From Paludibacteraceae bacterium (GTDB taxonomy: Bacteria > Bacteroidota > Bacteroidia > Bacteroidales > Paludibacteraceae): 43,490 nucleotides of DNA. Below the pieces are notes generated by a model that had not been told where the DNA came from, did no database searches, and saw only the letters and a list, made by a program, of their open reading frames with translations. The stretch lies in assembly GCA_947471245.1 (NCBI GenBank), contig CANIXM010000001.1, positions 1 to 43,490 of the forward strand, given 5' to 3'. Made by a program: the position numbers and the translations under genes. Position 1 is the stretch's first letter; every line of letters starts with the position of its first letter. Shown here piece after piece: positions 1-7,274 of this stretch.

Positions 1-1
1 G

Positions 2-403
2 GAGCAAGATCCGCACGAAAAAAACATACGCAAAGCACTTAATCTTGGTCATACCTTTGGGCATGCATTCGAGAGTTTGTCTTACAAAATAGGCCATCCA
101 GTCCTGCACGGCTATGCTGTGATGTGGGGATTGCTTTGTGAATTGTACTTGTCGTTCATCAAGCTGAATTTTCCAAAAGAGGATTTACTTCGTCTCAAGT
201 ATTTGGCAAAGGAGCATTATGGCACATTCTCATTTGACTGCAAGCACTATGATGCGATTTTTGAACTGATGACTCATGATAAGAAAAACGAAAGCAAGGA
301 AATAAATTTCACTCTTTTGGCTGATGTAGGTGATATACGCATCAATCAATCAGCCACTAAAGATGAGATTTTTGAATGCCTTGACTTTTTTAGAGAAGGA
401 TGA
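2..403 (+). CDS. aroB: 3-dehydroquinate synthase, C-terminal part (5' end outside window)
   Basis: This is the C-terminal 133 residues of 3-dehydroquinate synthase, which converts DAHP to 3-dehydroquinate in the shikimate pathway in the cytoplasm. The reading frame is open from base 2 and has no start here. Visible family signatures are RKALNLGHTFGHAFE, whose histidines match the metal/substrate-binding GHTFGHA motif, then HGYAVMWG (family HGEAVAxG) and HDKKN (the DKK motif). It ends with TGA at 401-403, at a position normal for the family. It is followed by a 129-bp gap with a GC-rich palindrome. The assignment rests on motifs read by eye and is strong. The missing N-terminus is only the window edge. 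Confidence 0.93.
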   Translation, partial: EQDPHEKNIRKALNLGHTFGHAFESLSYKIGHPVLHGYAVMWGLLCELYLSFIKLNFPKEDLLRLKYLAKEHYGTFSFDCKHYDAIFELMTHDKKNESKEINFTLLADVGDIRINQSATKDEIFECLDFFREG

Positions 404-497
404 AATTTAATTAATAATTGATAATTGATAATTAGCTATGTCCATAGTGTAAATTGCTTAGACACAACGACCTAATTATACAATACTAACTATACAC

Positions 498-525
498 CCC
501 CTCCTTTGGAGGGGCTTGGGGAGGC
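498..525. repeat. GC-rich palindromic intergenic repeat, Bacteroidota type
   Basis: A 7-bp perfect inverted repeat (CCCCTCC at 498-504, loop TTT, GGAGGGG at 508-514) is followed by CTTGGGGAGGCT. It stands out from the AT-rich surroundings. From general familiarity, similar CCCCTCC/GGAGGGG hairpins are scattered between genes in many Bacteroidota genomes. It ends 8 nt before the ATG at 533, so its GGGGAGG stretch could act fortuitously as a ribosome-binding site. Its function is unknown. Confidence 0.6.
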
Positions 526-532
526 TTAACAA

Positions 533-892
533 ATGAAAAAAACTTTAATTATAGGAGCTAGTAGTAATCCTGATCGATATGCCTACAAAGCAGCAGAGCG
601 ATTGGTCAGTCATGGTCATGAGATAGAAATGATAGGGAGAAGTTCAGATGAAATATTTGGACAAGTGATTGACACGGAAAAGAAAGCATACACAGGTATT
701 GATACTGTTACGCTGTATTTATCATCCAAATTTCAGACGGAGTATTACGACTACATTGTTTCATTACATCCAAATCGTGTGGTTTTCAATCCTGGCACCG
801 AAAATTCTGAGTTCGAAGTGCTTCTTCAAGAACATGGAATAATAGCCGAACAGGCATGTACATTGGTACTACTAGGCACTGGACAATATTAA
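533..892 (+). CDS. CoA-binding domain protein (YccU-like small Rossmann protein)
   Basis: A 119-residue cytoplasmic protein consisting of one small CoA-binding domain (CoA_binding_2 type). The N-terminus MKKTLIIGASSNPDRYAYKA is a strand followed by a glycine/serine-rich nucleotide-binding turn. A later RVVFNPGTENSEFE stretch matches the family pattern of V-W/F-x-Q/N-P-G. The C-terminus contains EQACTLVLL, recalling the conserved cysteine near the end of these proteins. The physiological role of the family is not established. The gene lies 27 bp upstream of dapB on the same strand and may be cotranscribed with it. The start is preceded by the GC-rich palindrome rather than a normal leader, but the GASS motif close to the N-terminus supports the chosen ATG. 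Confidence 0.82.
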   Translation: MKKTLIIGASSNPDRYAYKAAERLVSHGHEIEMIGRSSDEIFGQVIDTEKKAYTGIDTVTLYLSSKFQTEYYDYIVSLHPNRVVFNPGTENSEFEVLLQEHGIIAEQACTLVLLGTGQY

Positions 893-919
893 TATCTTTT
901 TACACAACAAAAATACAAA

Positions 920-1636
920 ATGAAAATAGCATTAATCGGATATGGCAAAATGGGTAAAACCATTGAGCGAATAGCAATAGAGCGTGGGCACGAGATTGTG
1001 TCAATAATTGATGTGAACAATTTGGATGATTTTGACTCACCAGCATTTAAAAGTGCTGATGTAGCCATTGAGTTTACGGTACCTCAAGTAGCGCTGAGCA
1101 ATTACCGAAGAGCATTTGCATCGGGTGTGGCTGTGGTTTCAGGAACCACTGGATGGACAGATGAATTACCCACGTTTCGCAAAGAGATAGAAGATGGTGG
1201 ACATACACTTTTCTGGTCGTCCAACTTCAGCATCGGAGTCAATATCTTTATGGCTGTCAATAAGCATTTGGCCAAAATCATGAATCAGTTTCCAACCTAC
1301 AATGTGGAAATGACAGAGGTACACCATACCCAAAAACTGGATGCGCCAAGTGGCACTGCCATCACTTTGGCTGAGGGGTTACTCGATAACCTGCATAGAA
1401 AATCTGCTTGGGTAAAAGAAACTGAAACAAACCCCAACGAACTGGCCATCAAGTCCATTCGTGAAGGGCAAGTGCCAGGTATTCACACCATCACGTATGA
1501 GTCAGATGTGGATACCATCACCATCACTCACGATGCCAAAAGTCGCGAAGGTTTTGCTCTAGGTTCAGTGGTTGCCGCCGAGTTTACTGCAGGCAAAAAA
1601 GGTTTGTTGGGCATGGAAGATTTAATGAAATTCTAA
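920..1636 (+). CDS. dapB: 4-hydroxy-tetrahydrodipicolinate reductase
   Basis: This enzyme reduces 4-hydroxy-tetrahydrodipicolinate with NAD(P)H in the diaminopimelate/lysine pathway. The protein has 238 residues, typical for the Bacteroidota form and somewhat shorter than the roughly 270-residue enterobacterial enzyme. The N-terminal nucleotide-binding motif is ALIGYGKMGKTIE (residues 4-16). SGTTGW and FSIGVN follow, and EVHHTQKLDAPSGTA carries the His-His pair and the lysine expected at the dipicolinate site. It precedes lepB by 20 bp, a common Bacteroidota arrangement. Together with lysC and lysA in this window it supplies the meso-DAP consumed by MurE. Confidence 0.96.
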   Translation: MKIALIGYGKMGKTIERIAIERGHEIVSIIDVNNLDDFDSPAFKSADVAIEFTVPQVALSNYRRAFASGVAVVSGTTGWTDELPTFRKEIEDGGHTLFWSSNFSIGVNIFMAVNKHLAKIMNQFPTYNVEMTEVHHTQKLDAPSGTAITLAEGLLDNLHRKSAWVKETETNPNELAIKSIREGQVPGIHTITYESDVDTITITHDAKSREGFALGSVVAAEFTAGKKGLLGMEDLMKF

Positions 1637-1656
1637 CACAAATTAACAATAATTGT

Positions 1657-3138
1657 ATGGCTATCGAAAAAGAAACAACACCCTCTACATCGCGATTTGC
1701 AAAATCAAAAACAGAATGGGCAAAAGCCATTGTGTGGTGTTTGTTGTACATACTTTTCATCATCTGGGTGGGGAGTTATGGTTGGTTGATACTTCTTCCA
1801 CTGATTTTTGATGCATTTATAACAGAGTACGTGCCTTGGACATGGTGGAAAAAGTCAAAAAACAAGACCGTTTTAGCTGTTATGGGATGGGTGGATGCCA
1901 TCGTTTTTGCTTTGGTGGCGGTGTATTTTATCAACACCTATCTTTTTCAGAATTATCAGATACCGACTTCCTCTTTGGAAAAAACATTATTGGTTGGTGA
2001 TTTCCTTTTTGTAAGCAAAGCTAGTTATGGACCACGTGTTCCTAATACGCCTCTTTCATTTCCATTGGTGCAACATACTTTTCCGTTGCTGAACTGCAAA
2101 TCATTTATTGAAAACCCTCAGTGGGATTACAAACGACTACAAGGTATAGATGAAATAAAGCGAAATGACATTGTAGTATTTAACTTTCCTTGCGGAGACA
2201 CTGTCCCCACTAAAGCTGAGAATCCAGGCTATTACCAACTTTGTTACGAAGCTGGAAAGCAACACATTGCAACTCAGGACTCCACTATAGCTAGAAGCAC
2301 AGCCAACTATTTCAGCTACGGAAGGAAGATAGTGCGTTCTACTCCTCAAACCTATGGAGAAATTGTATATCGTCCTGTGGATAGACGTGAGAATTACGTG
2401 AAACGATGTGTGGCTATTGCTGGAGATTGGATCAAGATAGTGGACAATCAGTTGTATGTAAATGACAAACCTCAGGAAAAAATCCCTGGTATTCAGTTGA
2501 ATTACTTTGTTCAAACAGATGGCACCCAATTATCATCCGAACTGTTGGACAAACTACATATAAGTGTAGATGATAGATTGCAATACGACCCTTCACAAGC
2601 GGTAGAACTTGCCAAGCATCTAGGCTTTGACCCAAGTCTGCCCATATACCACTTCCCAATGAACGAAGATACCCACGCCAAAATGCAGCAATTAACGGGT
2701 GTGGTGAAAATAAAAGTAGAACCGACAGAGATATACGGTGGCGAAGTGTTCCCTCTGGGAGGTGGAAAGCCATGGACAAGAGACAACTTTGGTCCATTGT
2801 ACATTCCTAAAAGAGGCGACATTCTTAAACTAAATAAATACAATCTACCACTTTATGAACGTGCAATCAGTGTGTATGAACATAATAAGTTAGAGGTAAA
2901 AGGAGAACAAATTTTTATTAATGACAAGCTCACTTCCACCTATCAGTTTAAGATGAATTATTATTGGATGATGGGCGACAACCGCCACAATTCAGCAGAT
3001 TCGCGCTACTGGGGATTTGTACCTGAAGACCATGTGGTGGGACGTCCGGTAGCTGTGTGGTTGTCATTGGATAAAGACAAAGGTTGGTTTGAAGGAAAAA
3101 TACGTTGGAATAGGTTTTTCAAAAATGCAGAACAGTAA
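1657..3138 (+). CDS. lepB: signal peptidase I
   Basis: Membrane-bound serine protease that removes signal peptides from exported proteins. There are two hydrophobic stretches (about residues 23-55 and 72-97), followed by the catalytic domain. The nucleophile should be Ser106 in QIPTSSLEKTLLVGD, and the general base Lys249 in ENYVKRCVAIAGDW. The C-terminal box MMGDNRHNSADSRYWG lies near residue 445. At 493 residues it is much longer than the E. coli enzyme. About 140 residues separate the Ser and Lys boxes, and another long insertion follows the Lys box. I regard the large size as normal for Bacteroidota LepB. It lies 20 bp after dapB and 21 bp before the WbqC-like gene, suggesting an operon. 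Confidence 0.95.
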   Translation: MAIEKETTPSTSRFAKSKTEWAKAIVWCLLYILFIIWVGSYGWLILLPLIFDAFITEYVPWTWWKKSKNKTVLAVMGWVDAIVFALVAVYFINTYLFQNYQIPTSSLEKTLLVGDFLFVSKASYGPRVPNTPLSFPLVQHTFPLLNCKSFIENPQWDYKRLQGIDEIKRNDIVVFNFPCGDTVPTKAENPGYYQLCYEAGKQHIATQDSTIARSTANYFSYGRKIVRSTPQTYGEIVYRPVDRRENYVKRCVAIAGDWIKIVDNQLYVNDKPQEKIPGIQLNYFVQTDGTQLSSELLDKLHISVDDRLQYDPSQAVELAKHLGFDPSLPIYHFPMNEDTHAKMQQLTGVVKIKVEPTEIYGGEVFPLGGGKPWTRDNFGPLYIPKRGDILKLNKYNLPLYERAISVYEHNKLEVKGEQIFINDKLTSTYQFKMNYYWMMGDNRHNSADSRYWGFVPEDHVVGRPVAVWLSLDKDKGWFEGKIRWNRFFKNAEQ

Positions 3139-3159
3139 TTGGTTGAACAATAAATTTCT

Positions 3160-3816
3160 ATGTCTGTGATTTGCCTCACGTCTGCTTATTTGGCACCAGT
3201 TTCTTATTTTGAATGGATAGTTGAATCAGGTGAAATACTGATGGAACAGTGGGATAGTTATGAAAAACAATCCTATCGTAATCGATGCATTATAGCCACT
3301 GCCAATGGAAAATTGGCACTGAGCATTCCTATTGAAAAGTCATCCAACCCAAAACCGCTGACGCGTGATGTGCAGGTCTCCAATCATTTGGATTGGCAAA
3401 TGCAACATTGGAGAGCTATCGAATCGGCTTATAACTCTAGCCCATTTTTTGAGTTTTACAAAGATGATTTTATACCATTGTATGAAAAGAAATGGAAATT
3501 CTTGTGGGATTTCAACCATGAAATTCAGTTAAAAATATTCGAATTGCTTGAAATTCAGCCAAAAATAGTGTTAACGACCCAATTTAATTTGGAATTGAGC
3601 GAAAATGTATTAGATTTGCGTAAGTGTATTCATCCCAAAAATGATTTAAAGATAAACACACAGCTGAGCTACTATCAAGTTTTTGAAAACAAATTCGGTT
3701 TCACACCCGATTTAAGCATTATAGATTTGCTGTTTAATATGGGCAATGAGGCTCAATTAGTGTTAAATAATAAGGAAAAGAAAAATATATTTTATGGAAC
3801 AGATAGATTGGAGTAA
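3160..3816 (+). CDS. WbqC-like family protein
   Basis: A 218-residue protein of the WbqC-like family. It begins ICLTSAYLAPVSYFEWI, matching the family's opening strand followed by P-x-x-Y-F. It then has an arginine-rich YRNRCIIATANGKLALSIPI segment and an HWRAIESAYNSSPFF segment, the most conserved part. The biochemical activity is unsettled; members sit in polysaccharide clusters in some bacteria, while in Bacteroidota a copy follows dapB-lepB as here. No signal peptide or membrane segment is visible. Its last 23 bp overlap the start of ilvE, implying cotranscription and possibly translational coupling. Confidence 0.85.
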   Translation: MSVICLTSAYLAPVSYFEWIVESGEILMEQWDSYEKQSYRNRCIIATANGKLALSIPIEKSSNPKPLTRDVQVSNHLDWQMQHWRAIESAYNSSPFFEFYKDDFIPLYEKKWKFLWDFNHEIQLKIFELLEIQPKIVLTTQFNLELSENVLDLRKCIHPKNDLKINTQLSYYQVFENKFGFTPDLSIIDLLFNMGNEAQLVLNNKEKKNIFYGTDRLE

Positions 3817-4813
3817 TCTAACGTTTGGCTACTTAAAAACGGATTTCAACATACGCTGCCATTACACCAATGGTGCGTGGGGCGAGTTGGAAGTTTCGGA
3901 TAGCGAACATCTCACACTCCACATGGCAGCTACCTGCTTGCATTATGGGCAAGAGGCATTTGAGGGTTTGAAAGCTTTTAGAGGGAAAGATGGTGTCATT
4001 CGAATTTTCAGAATTGAAGCCAACGCAAATCGTCTCCAAAAATCAAGTGAAGGCTTGATGATGGCCGAATTGCCCACCGATTTGTTTACAGAAGCTGTAC
4101 TGAAAGCTGTAAAATTAAACGAACGCTTTGTGCCACCTTATGAGTCGGGAGCGTCACTTTACATTCGTCCATACCTTTTTGGAACGAGTGCTCAAGTTGG
4201 CGTAAAACCAGCTAAAGACTATATGTTTGTGGTATTTGTAACGCCTGTAGGTCCATATTTCAAAGGGGGATTTGAAGCTACTCCTTATGTCATCATGCGT
4301 GAATATGACAGAGCAGCTCCGCTTGGCACAGGTACTATCAAAGCAGGTGGCAATTATGCTGCCAGCCTAGTAGCAGGCGCCAAAGCCAACGAAATGGGCT
4401 ATTCGGCTGTATTTTATTTGGATTCAAAAGAAAAAAAATACATTGATGAGTGTGGTGCTGCCAACTTTTTTGGCATCAAAAACAACACCTACGTTACACC
4501 AGAGTCTACGTCAATATTACCCTCCATTACCAACAACAGCCTGATGGCATTGGCAAAAGAAATGGGAATGAAAGTAGAGCAACGACAAGTACCAGTTGAG
4601 GAATTAGAGACATTTGAGGAAGCTGGTGCATGTGGCACAGCAGCGGTAATTAGCCCTATTCAACGAATTGATGATTTACAAGAAAACAAATCTTATGTCT
4701 TTTCAAAAGACGGTAATCCGGGTGAAATCTGTGTGAAATTGTATAAAAAATTGCAAGCAATACAATACGGTGATGAACCTGACAATTTCGGTTGGGTAAC
4801 CATCCTTAAATAA
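3794..4813 (+). CDS. ilvE: branched-chain amino acid aminotransferase
   Basis: PLP enzyme that transfers the amino group between glutamate and the 2-oxo acids of leucine, isoleucine and valine. It has 339 residues, the length of the type II BCAT subgroup. Family blocks are LHYGQEAFEGLKAFRG, SLYIRPYLFGT and GTGTIKAGGNYAASL, where Lys183 should form the Schiff base. YIDECGAANFF and ACGTAAVISPI follow. The start overlaps the WbqC-like gene by 23 bp. It is kept because the N-terminal residues align with the family and no better in-frame start is nearby. It is followed after 6 bp by rimM. No leader or attenuator is possible in the available space, so regulation is presumably from an upstream promoter. 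Confidence 0.95.
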   Translation: MEQIDWSNLTFGYLKTDFNIRCHYTNGAWGELEVSDSEHLTLHMAATCLHYGQEAFEGLKAFRGKDGVIRIFRIEANANRLQKSSEGLMMAELPTDLFTEAVLKAVKLNERFVPPYESGASLYIRPYLFGTSAQVGVKPAKDYMFVVFVTPVGPYFKGGFEATPYVIMREYDRAAPLGTGTIKAGGNYAASLVAGAKANEMGYSAVFYLDSKEKKYIDECGAANFFGIKNNTYVTPESTSILPSITNNSLMALAKEMGMKVEQRQVPVEELETFEEAGACGTAAVISPIQRIDDLQENKSYVFSKDGNPGEICVKLYKKLQAIQYGDEPDNFGWVTILK

Positions 4814-4819
4814 CAACTG

Positions 4820-5338
4820 ATGATACTTATTTCGGATGTATTTCCTATTGGCAAAATTGTGAAACCTCATGGAGTGAATGGAGAAATGGCTTTTTCGTTC
4901 ACTTCTGATGTTTTCGACAGAGAAGAGGTAGCGTATTTTGTCATAGAGATGGATGGTATTTTGGTGCCTTTTTTTATCAACGAACATCGTTTTAAAGGAA
5001 AGGAAACAGGATTGGTAAAATTGGATGGTGTAAACAATGACGATCAAGCACGCCAATTTGCAGGTTTGACCATCTACCTGCCCAAGCAATACTTATCGAA
5101 TGTGGAAGACACTGAAATCGAACTCGACTATTTTGTAGGTTTTACCTTGATGGAGGTTTCTGGTGTGCTGATTGGCGAAGTGACAGAGGTAGACCAAACA
5201 ACGGACAATGTACTGTTTGTAGTGCCAAAAGAAAATGATGAACTCTTAATACCTGCTGGTGAGGACTATATTGACAGAATAGATCACGACAAAAAGATTA
5301 TATATCTAAGTTTACCTGACGGTTTACTCGACTTATAA
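4820..5338 (+). CDS. rimM: ribosome maturation factor RimM
   Basis: Factor for 30S subunit assembly that binds ribosomal protein S19 near the 16S head. The 172-residue protein has the expected two-domain layout. The N-terminal beta-barrel starts PIGKIVKPHGVNGEM (family: G-x-I-x-x-x-H-G-x-x-G). The C-terminal PRC-barrel contains DYFVGFTL, GEVTEVDQTTDNVLFVV and LLIPAGEDYIDRID. It begins 6 bp after ilvE, so the two genes are almost certainly on one transcript. The usual bacterial partner rpsP is not adjacent here. Confidence 0.93.
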   Translation: MILISDVFPIGKIVKPHGVNGEMAFSFTSDVFDREEVAYFVIEMDGILVPFFINEHRFKGKETGLVKLDGVNNDDQARQFAGLTIYLPKQYLSNVEDTEIELDYFVGFTLMEVSGVLIGEVTEVDQTTDNVLFVVPKENDELLIPAGEDYIDRIDHDKKIIYLSLPDGLLDL

Positions 5339-5377
5339 TCAGCCCAATATTTCAAACAACCTTAAATCACTATTTCT

Positions 5378-6097
5378 ATGAAAAGACTAATAATTTTAGC
5401 CTCAGTGCTTTGTTTTTTTATCCAAGCGAGTTTTTCTCAGGAAATAGAATTAGCTCCGAAGTTCCAAAACACCTTTTACGGCATAGATGTTTCCAAATAT
5501 CAAGGGGACATTGACTGGGCGGGCGTAAAGAAATGGAACAATCACACCATTCACTTTGTGTATATCAAAGCCACAGAGGGTGCTACACTGCAAGACACCA
5601 AGTACAGTCAAAACGTGACAGGGGCAAAAGACAACGAGATATTGATAGGTAGCTACCATTATTTCAAAACCAAATCTTCGCCCAAGGAGCAGTTTAAAAA
5701 TTTCACCAAAATGGTGGATGCTAATAAACAAGATTTGATTCCAATGGTAGATGTAGAGGAAAAAAAGGGCTGTTCTGATGCAGACTTTCATAGAAACTTC
5801 AAAGAGTTCTTACGTCTGGTAGAAGCCCATTACGACCGAAAACCCATTATCTATACCTCCAATAGTTTTTACAACAAATACCTTTCGGGCAGATACAAAG
5901 ACTATCAAGTATTTCTAGGACGGTACTCTAAGGAGACTCCCAAAATTCATGACGGCCACTCCTGGACCGTGTGGCAATTTTCTGAAAAAGGAAACATAGA
6001 CGGCGTGTCACACAAGGTGGATATCAACCTCATCAATCCTGATTATCACCTTTCCGACCTATTAATATCCAAAGACAAGAAAATTAAGAAAGGTTAG
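5378..6097 (+). CDS. GH25 family muramidase (lysozyme), exported
   Basis: A 239-residue glycoside hydrolase family 25 protein, expected to cleave the MurNAc-GlcNAc linkage of peptidoglycan. The N-terminus MKRLIILASVLCFFIQASFS is a signal peptide, so it should act in the periplasm or outside the cell. The catalytic barrel opens with YGIDVSKYQGDIDW (Asp37). The acidic pair is in IPMVDVEE (Asp125 and Glu127), followed by PIIYTSNSFY and WTVWQFSEKG. All the expected acidic residues are present, so an active enzyme is likely. It starts 39 bp after rimM and converges with the minus-strand acyltransferase, with only 8 bp between the two stop codons and no obvious terminator. Confidence 0.9.
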   Translation: MKRLIILASVLCFFIQASFSQEIELAPKFQNTFYGIDVSKYQGDIDWAGVKKWNNHTIHFVYIKATEGATLQDTKYSQNVTGAKDNEILIGSYHYFKTKSSPKEQFKNFTKMVDANKQDLIPMVDVEEKKGCSDADFHRNFKEFLRLVEAHYDRKPIIYTSNSFYNKYLSGRYKDYQVFLGRYSKETPKIHDGHSWTVWQFSEKGNIDGVSHKVDINLINPDYHLSDLLISKDKKIKKG

Positions 6098-6105
6098 TCT
6101 AGCAC

Positions 6106-6939
6106 CTATTTCGCTTGATTTTTTAAATCGTAGGTCTTGCCCTTTACCCATTGTGCCCATTGCGTAGGGGTTTTGGTCTTGTCAAAAGTTTGCCATGCGA
6201 TGGGCTTTCCTATCACAATTTTCAATTGCTTTCCCTTCTGATTGAACATCTCGTCTGACAAGTATAGCATTTCGATATTTATCTTAATGCCCAATCGCTT
6301 GCGTAAATTGCTTAGGTTGTAGAAAAAGTTTGAATTTCGCCCTTCGAAATAGATGGGTACCACATCTCGCTGAAAGCTTACGGCTTTATTGATGAAATTC
6401 TTTTTCCATTCCAAATCAACAATTTCTCCCTTTATTTTCCGAGAACACAAACCTGCCGGAAAAGTAAATATCAAATTATCAGACTCATACATCCTGTTGG
6501 CGAGTTCGGCTGTATGTTTGCTTTGTGCCCCCGATTTGTTGATGGGTATGAAAATGTCTTTCAATGGATGGAGGTTCATCAGTAGGTCATTGGTGAGCAG
6601 CAATATCTTATCATTATAATGTCGCCCAAAAATGTAGGGAATAGTAATCCCGTCAAGTCCCCCCAGTGGATGATTGCTCACCAATATAAAACGTGGATCT
6701 ATGGGCAAATTCTCCTTGCCTATCACGTCCACCTTTGCATCGAAGAAATGAAAAGCACCTTCCATAAAATCAACCCCTTTTAGGTCGGGGTTGTGCTCAA
6801 AGAAATAATTAAATTCTTCTTCGTGCGCAATCTTTCGAAGGTAGTTTACAATGAATTTTGGGATTGTGAGTCGTGGAAGCTTTTCTTTGAGTGCGGCTGC
6901 TACGTCTAGTTTGATGATCTTGTTGTCGCTCATATACAT
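6106..6939 (-). CDS. lysophospholipid acyltransferase family protein
   Basis: A 277-residue membrane-associated acyltransferase of the PlsC superfamily. The catalytic box is NHPLGGLDG (His90 and Asp96), a variant in which five rather than four residues separate His and Asp. LIFTFPAGLCSR (about 157-168) matches the FPEG/FPAG block, and VPIYFEGRNSNFFY follows. Similar NHPLGGLDG proteins in Bacteroides (GlsA-type) O-acylate N-acyl amino acid lipids, but a GNAT partner gene is not adjacent here. The exact acceptor (lysophosphatidate, ornithine or glycine lipid) therefore cannot be set. A second in-frame ATG lies at codon 3. A TAacTTTG -7 box lies about 15 bp upstream. Confidence 0.8.
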   Translation of the reverse strand: MYMSDNKIIKLDVAAALKEKLPRLTIPKFIVNYLRKIAHEEEFNYFFEHNPDLKGVDFMEGAFHFFDAKVDVIGKENLPIDPRFILVSNHPLGGLDGITIPYIFGRHYNDKILLLTNDLLMNLHPLKDIFIPINKSGAQSKHTAELANRMYESDNLIFTFPAGLCSRKIKGEIVDLEWKKNFINKAVSFQRDVVPIYFEGRNSNFFYNLSNLRKRLGIKINIEMLYLSDEMFNQKGKQLKIVIGKPIAWQTFDKTKTPTQWAQWVKGKTYDLKNQAK

Positions 6940-7274
6940 TTTGAATTACAGTACAAAGTTAATAAAAAATGGGGCTAAAACATAGCTGTTGCTAATCCGA
7001 ATTAGTTACAAACGGTAAGACAGGCAAACTTCATTGCTTTAGTAGCTGACAAGAATGTGCCTTTACCAGAGTTTTTAGTTGCTGGTTAATCATTCTTTCA
7101 CAGGTTTGAAATATGTATGAAATGTAACGAATGTAATTTTGTATCTAATAGTGCTATTGAAACAGTAGGATTACCTAATGTCAGTGAGGCAAAAACAGTT
7201 TCCAAATTATAATGCGTAGAAATCCTTGTTGGATGGCACTCAAATTATTATCAACATATTAATATTCAAGAAGA
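6940..7274. other. divergent intergenic region with possible gene debris
   Basis: This 335-bp gap separates the minus-strand acyltransferase from the T9SS protein. Besides the minus-strand -7 box it holds two protein-like stretches on +. One is a startless open run at 7006-7089 reading ANFIALVADKNVPLPEFLVA near its end. The other is a 31-codon ORF at 7117-7212 beginning MKCNECNFVSNSAIETVG. Neither has a recognised homologue. They may be the decayed remains of a gene or chance ORFs. A TAATTTTG (7134-7141) could be a -7 box for the downstream gene, with TTTG at 7105 slightly too far away for a good -33. Confidence 0.4.
6954..6961 (-). promoter_or_regulatory. candidate -7 box of the acyltransferase gene
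   Basis: Read on the minus strand this is TAACTTTG, matching the Bacteroidota TAnnTTTG -7 consensus. A TGTTTTAG sequence lies about 15-20 bp further upstream as a weak -33 candidate. The box sits about 15 bp before the ATG at 6939, which would give a very short leader. It rests on consensus matching alone. Confidence 0.4.

Noticed and set aside
2137..2843. Three overlapping minus-strand frames of 110-130 codons inside lepB
   Set aside because: They are antisense shadows of a clearly conserved signal peptidase gene and show no family features.
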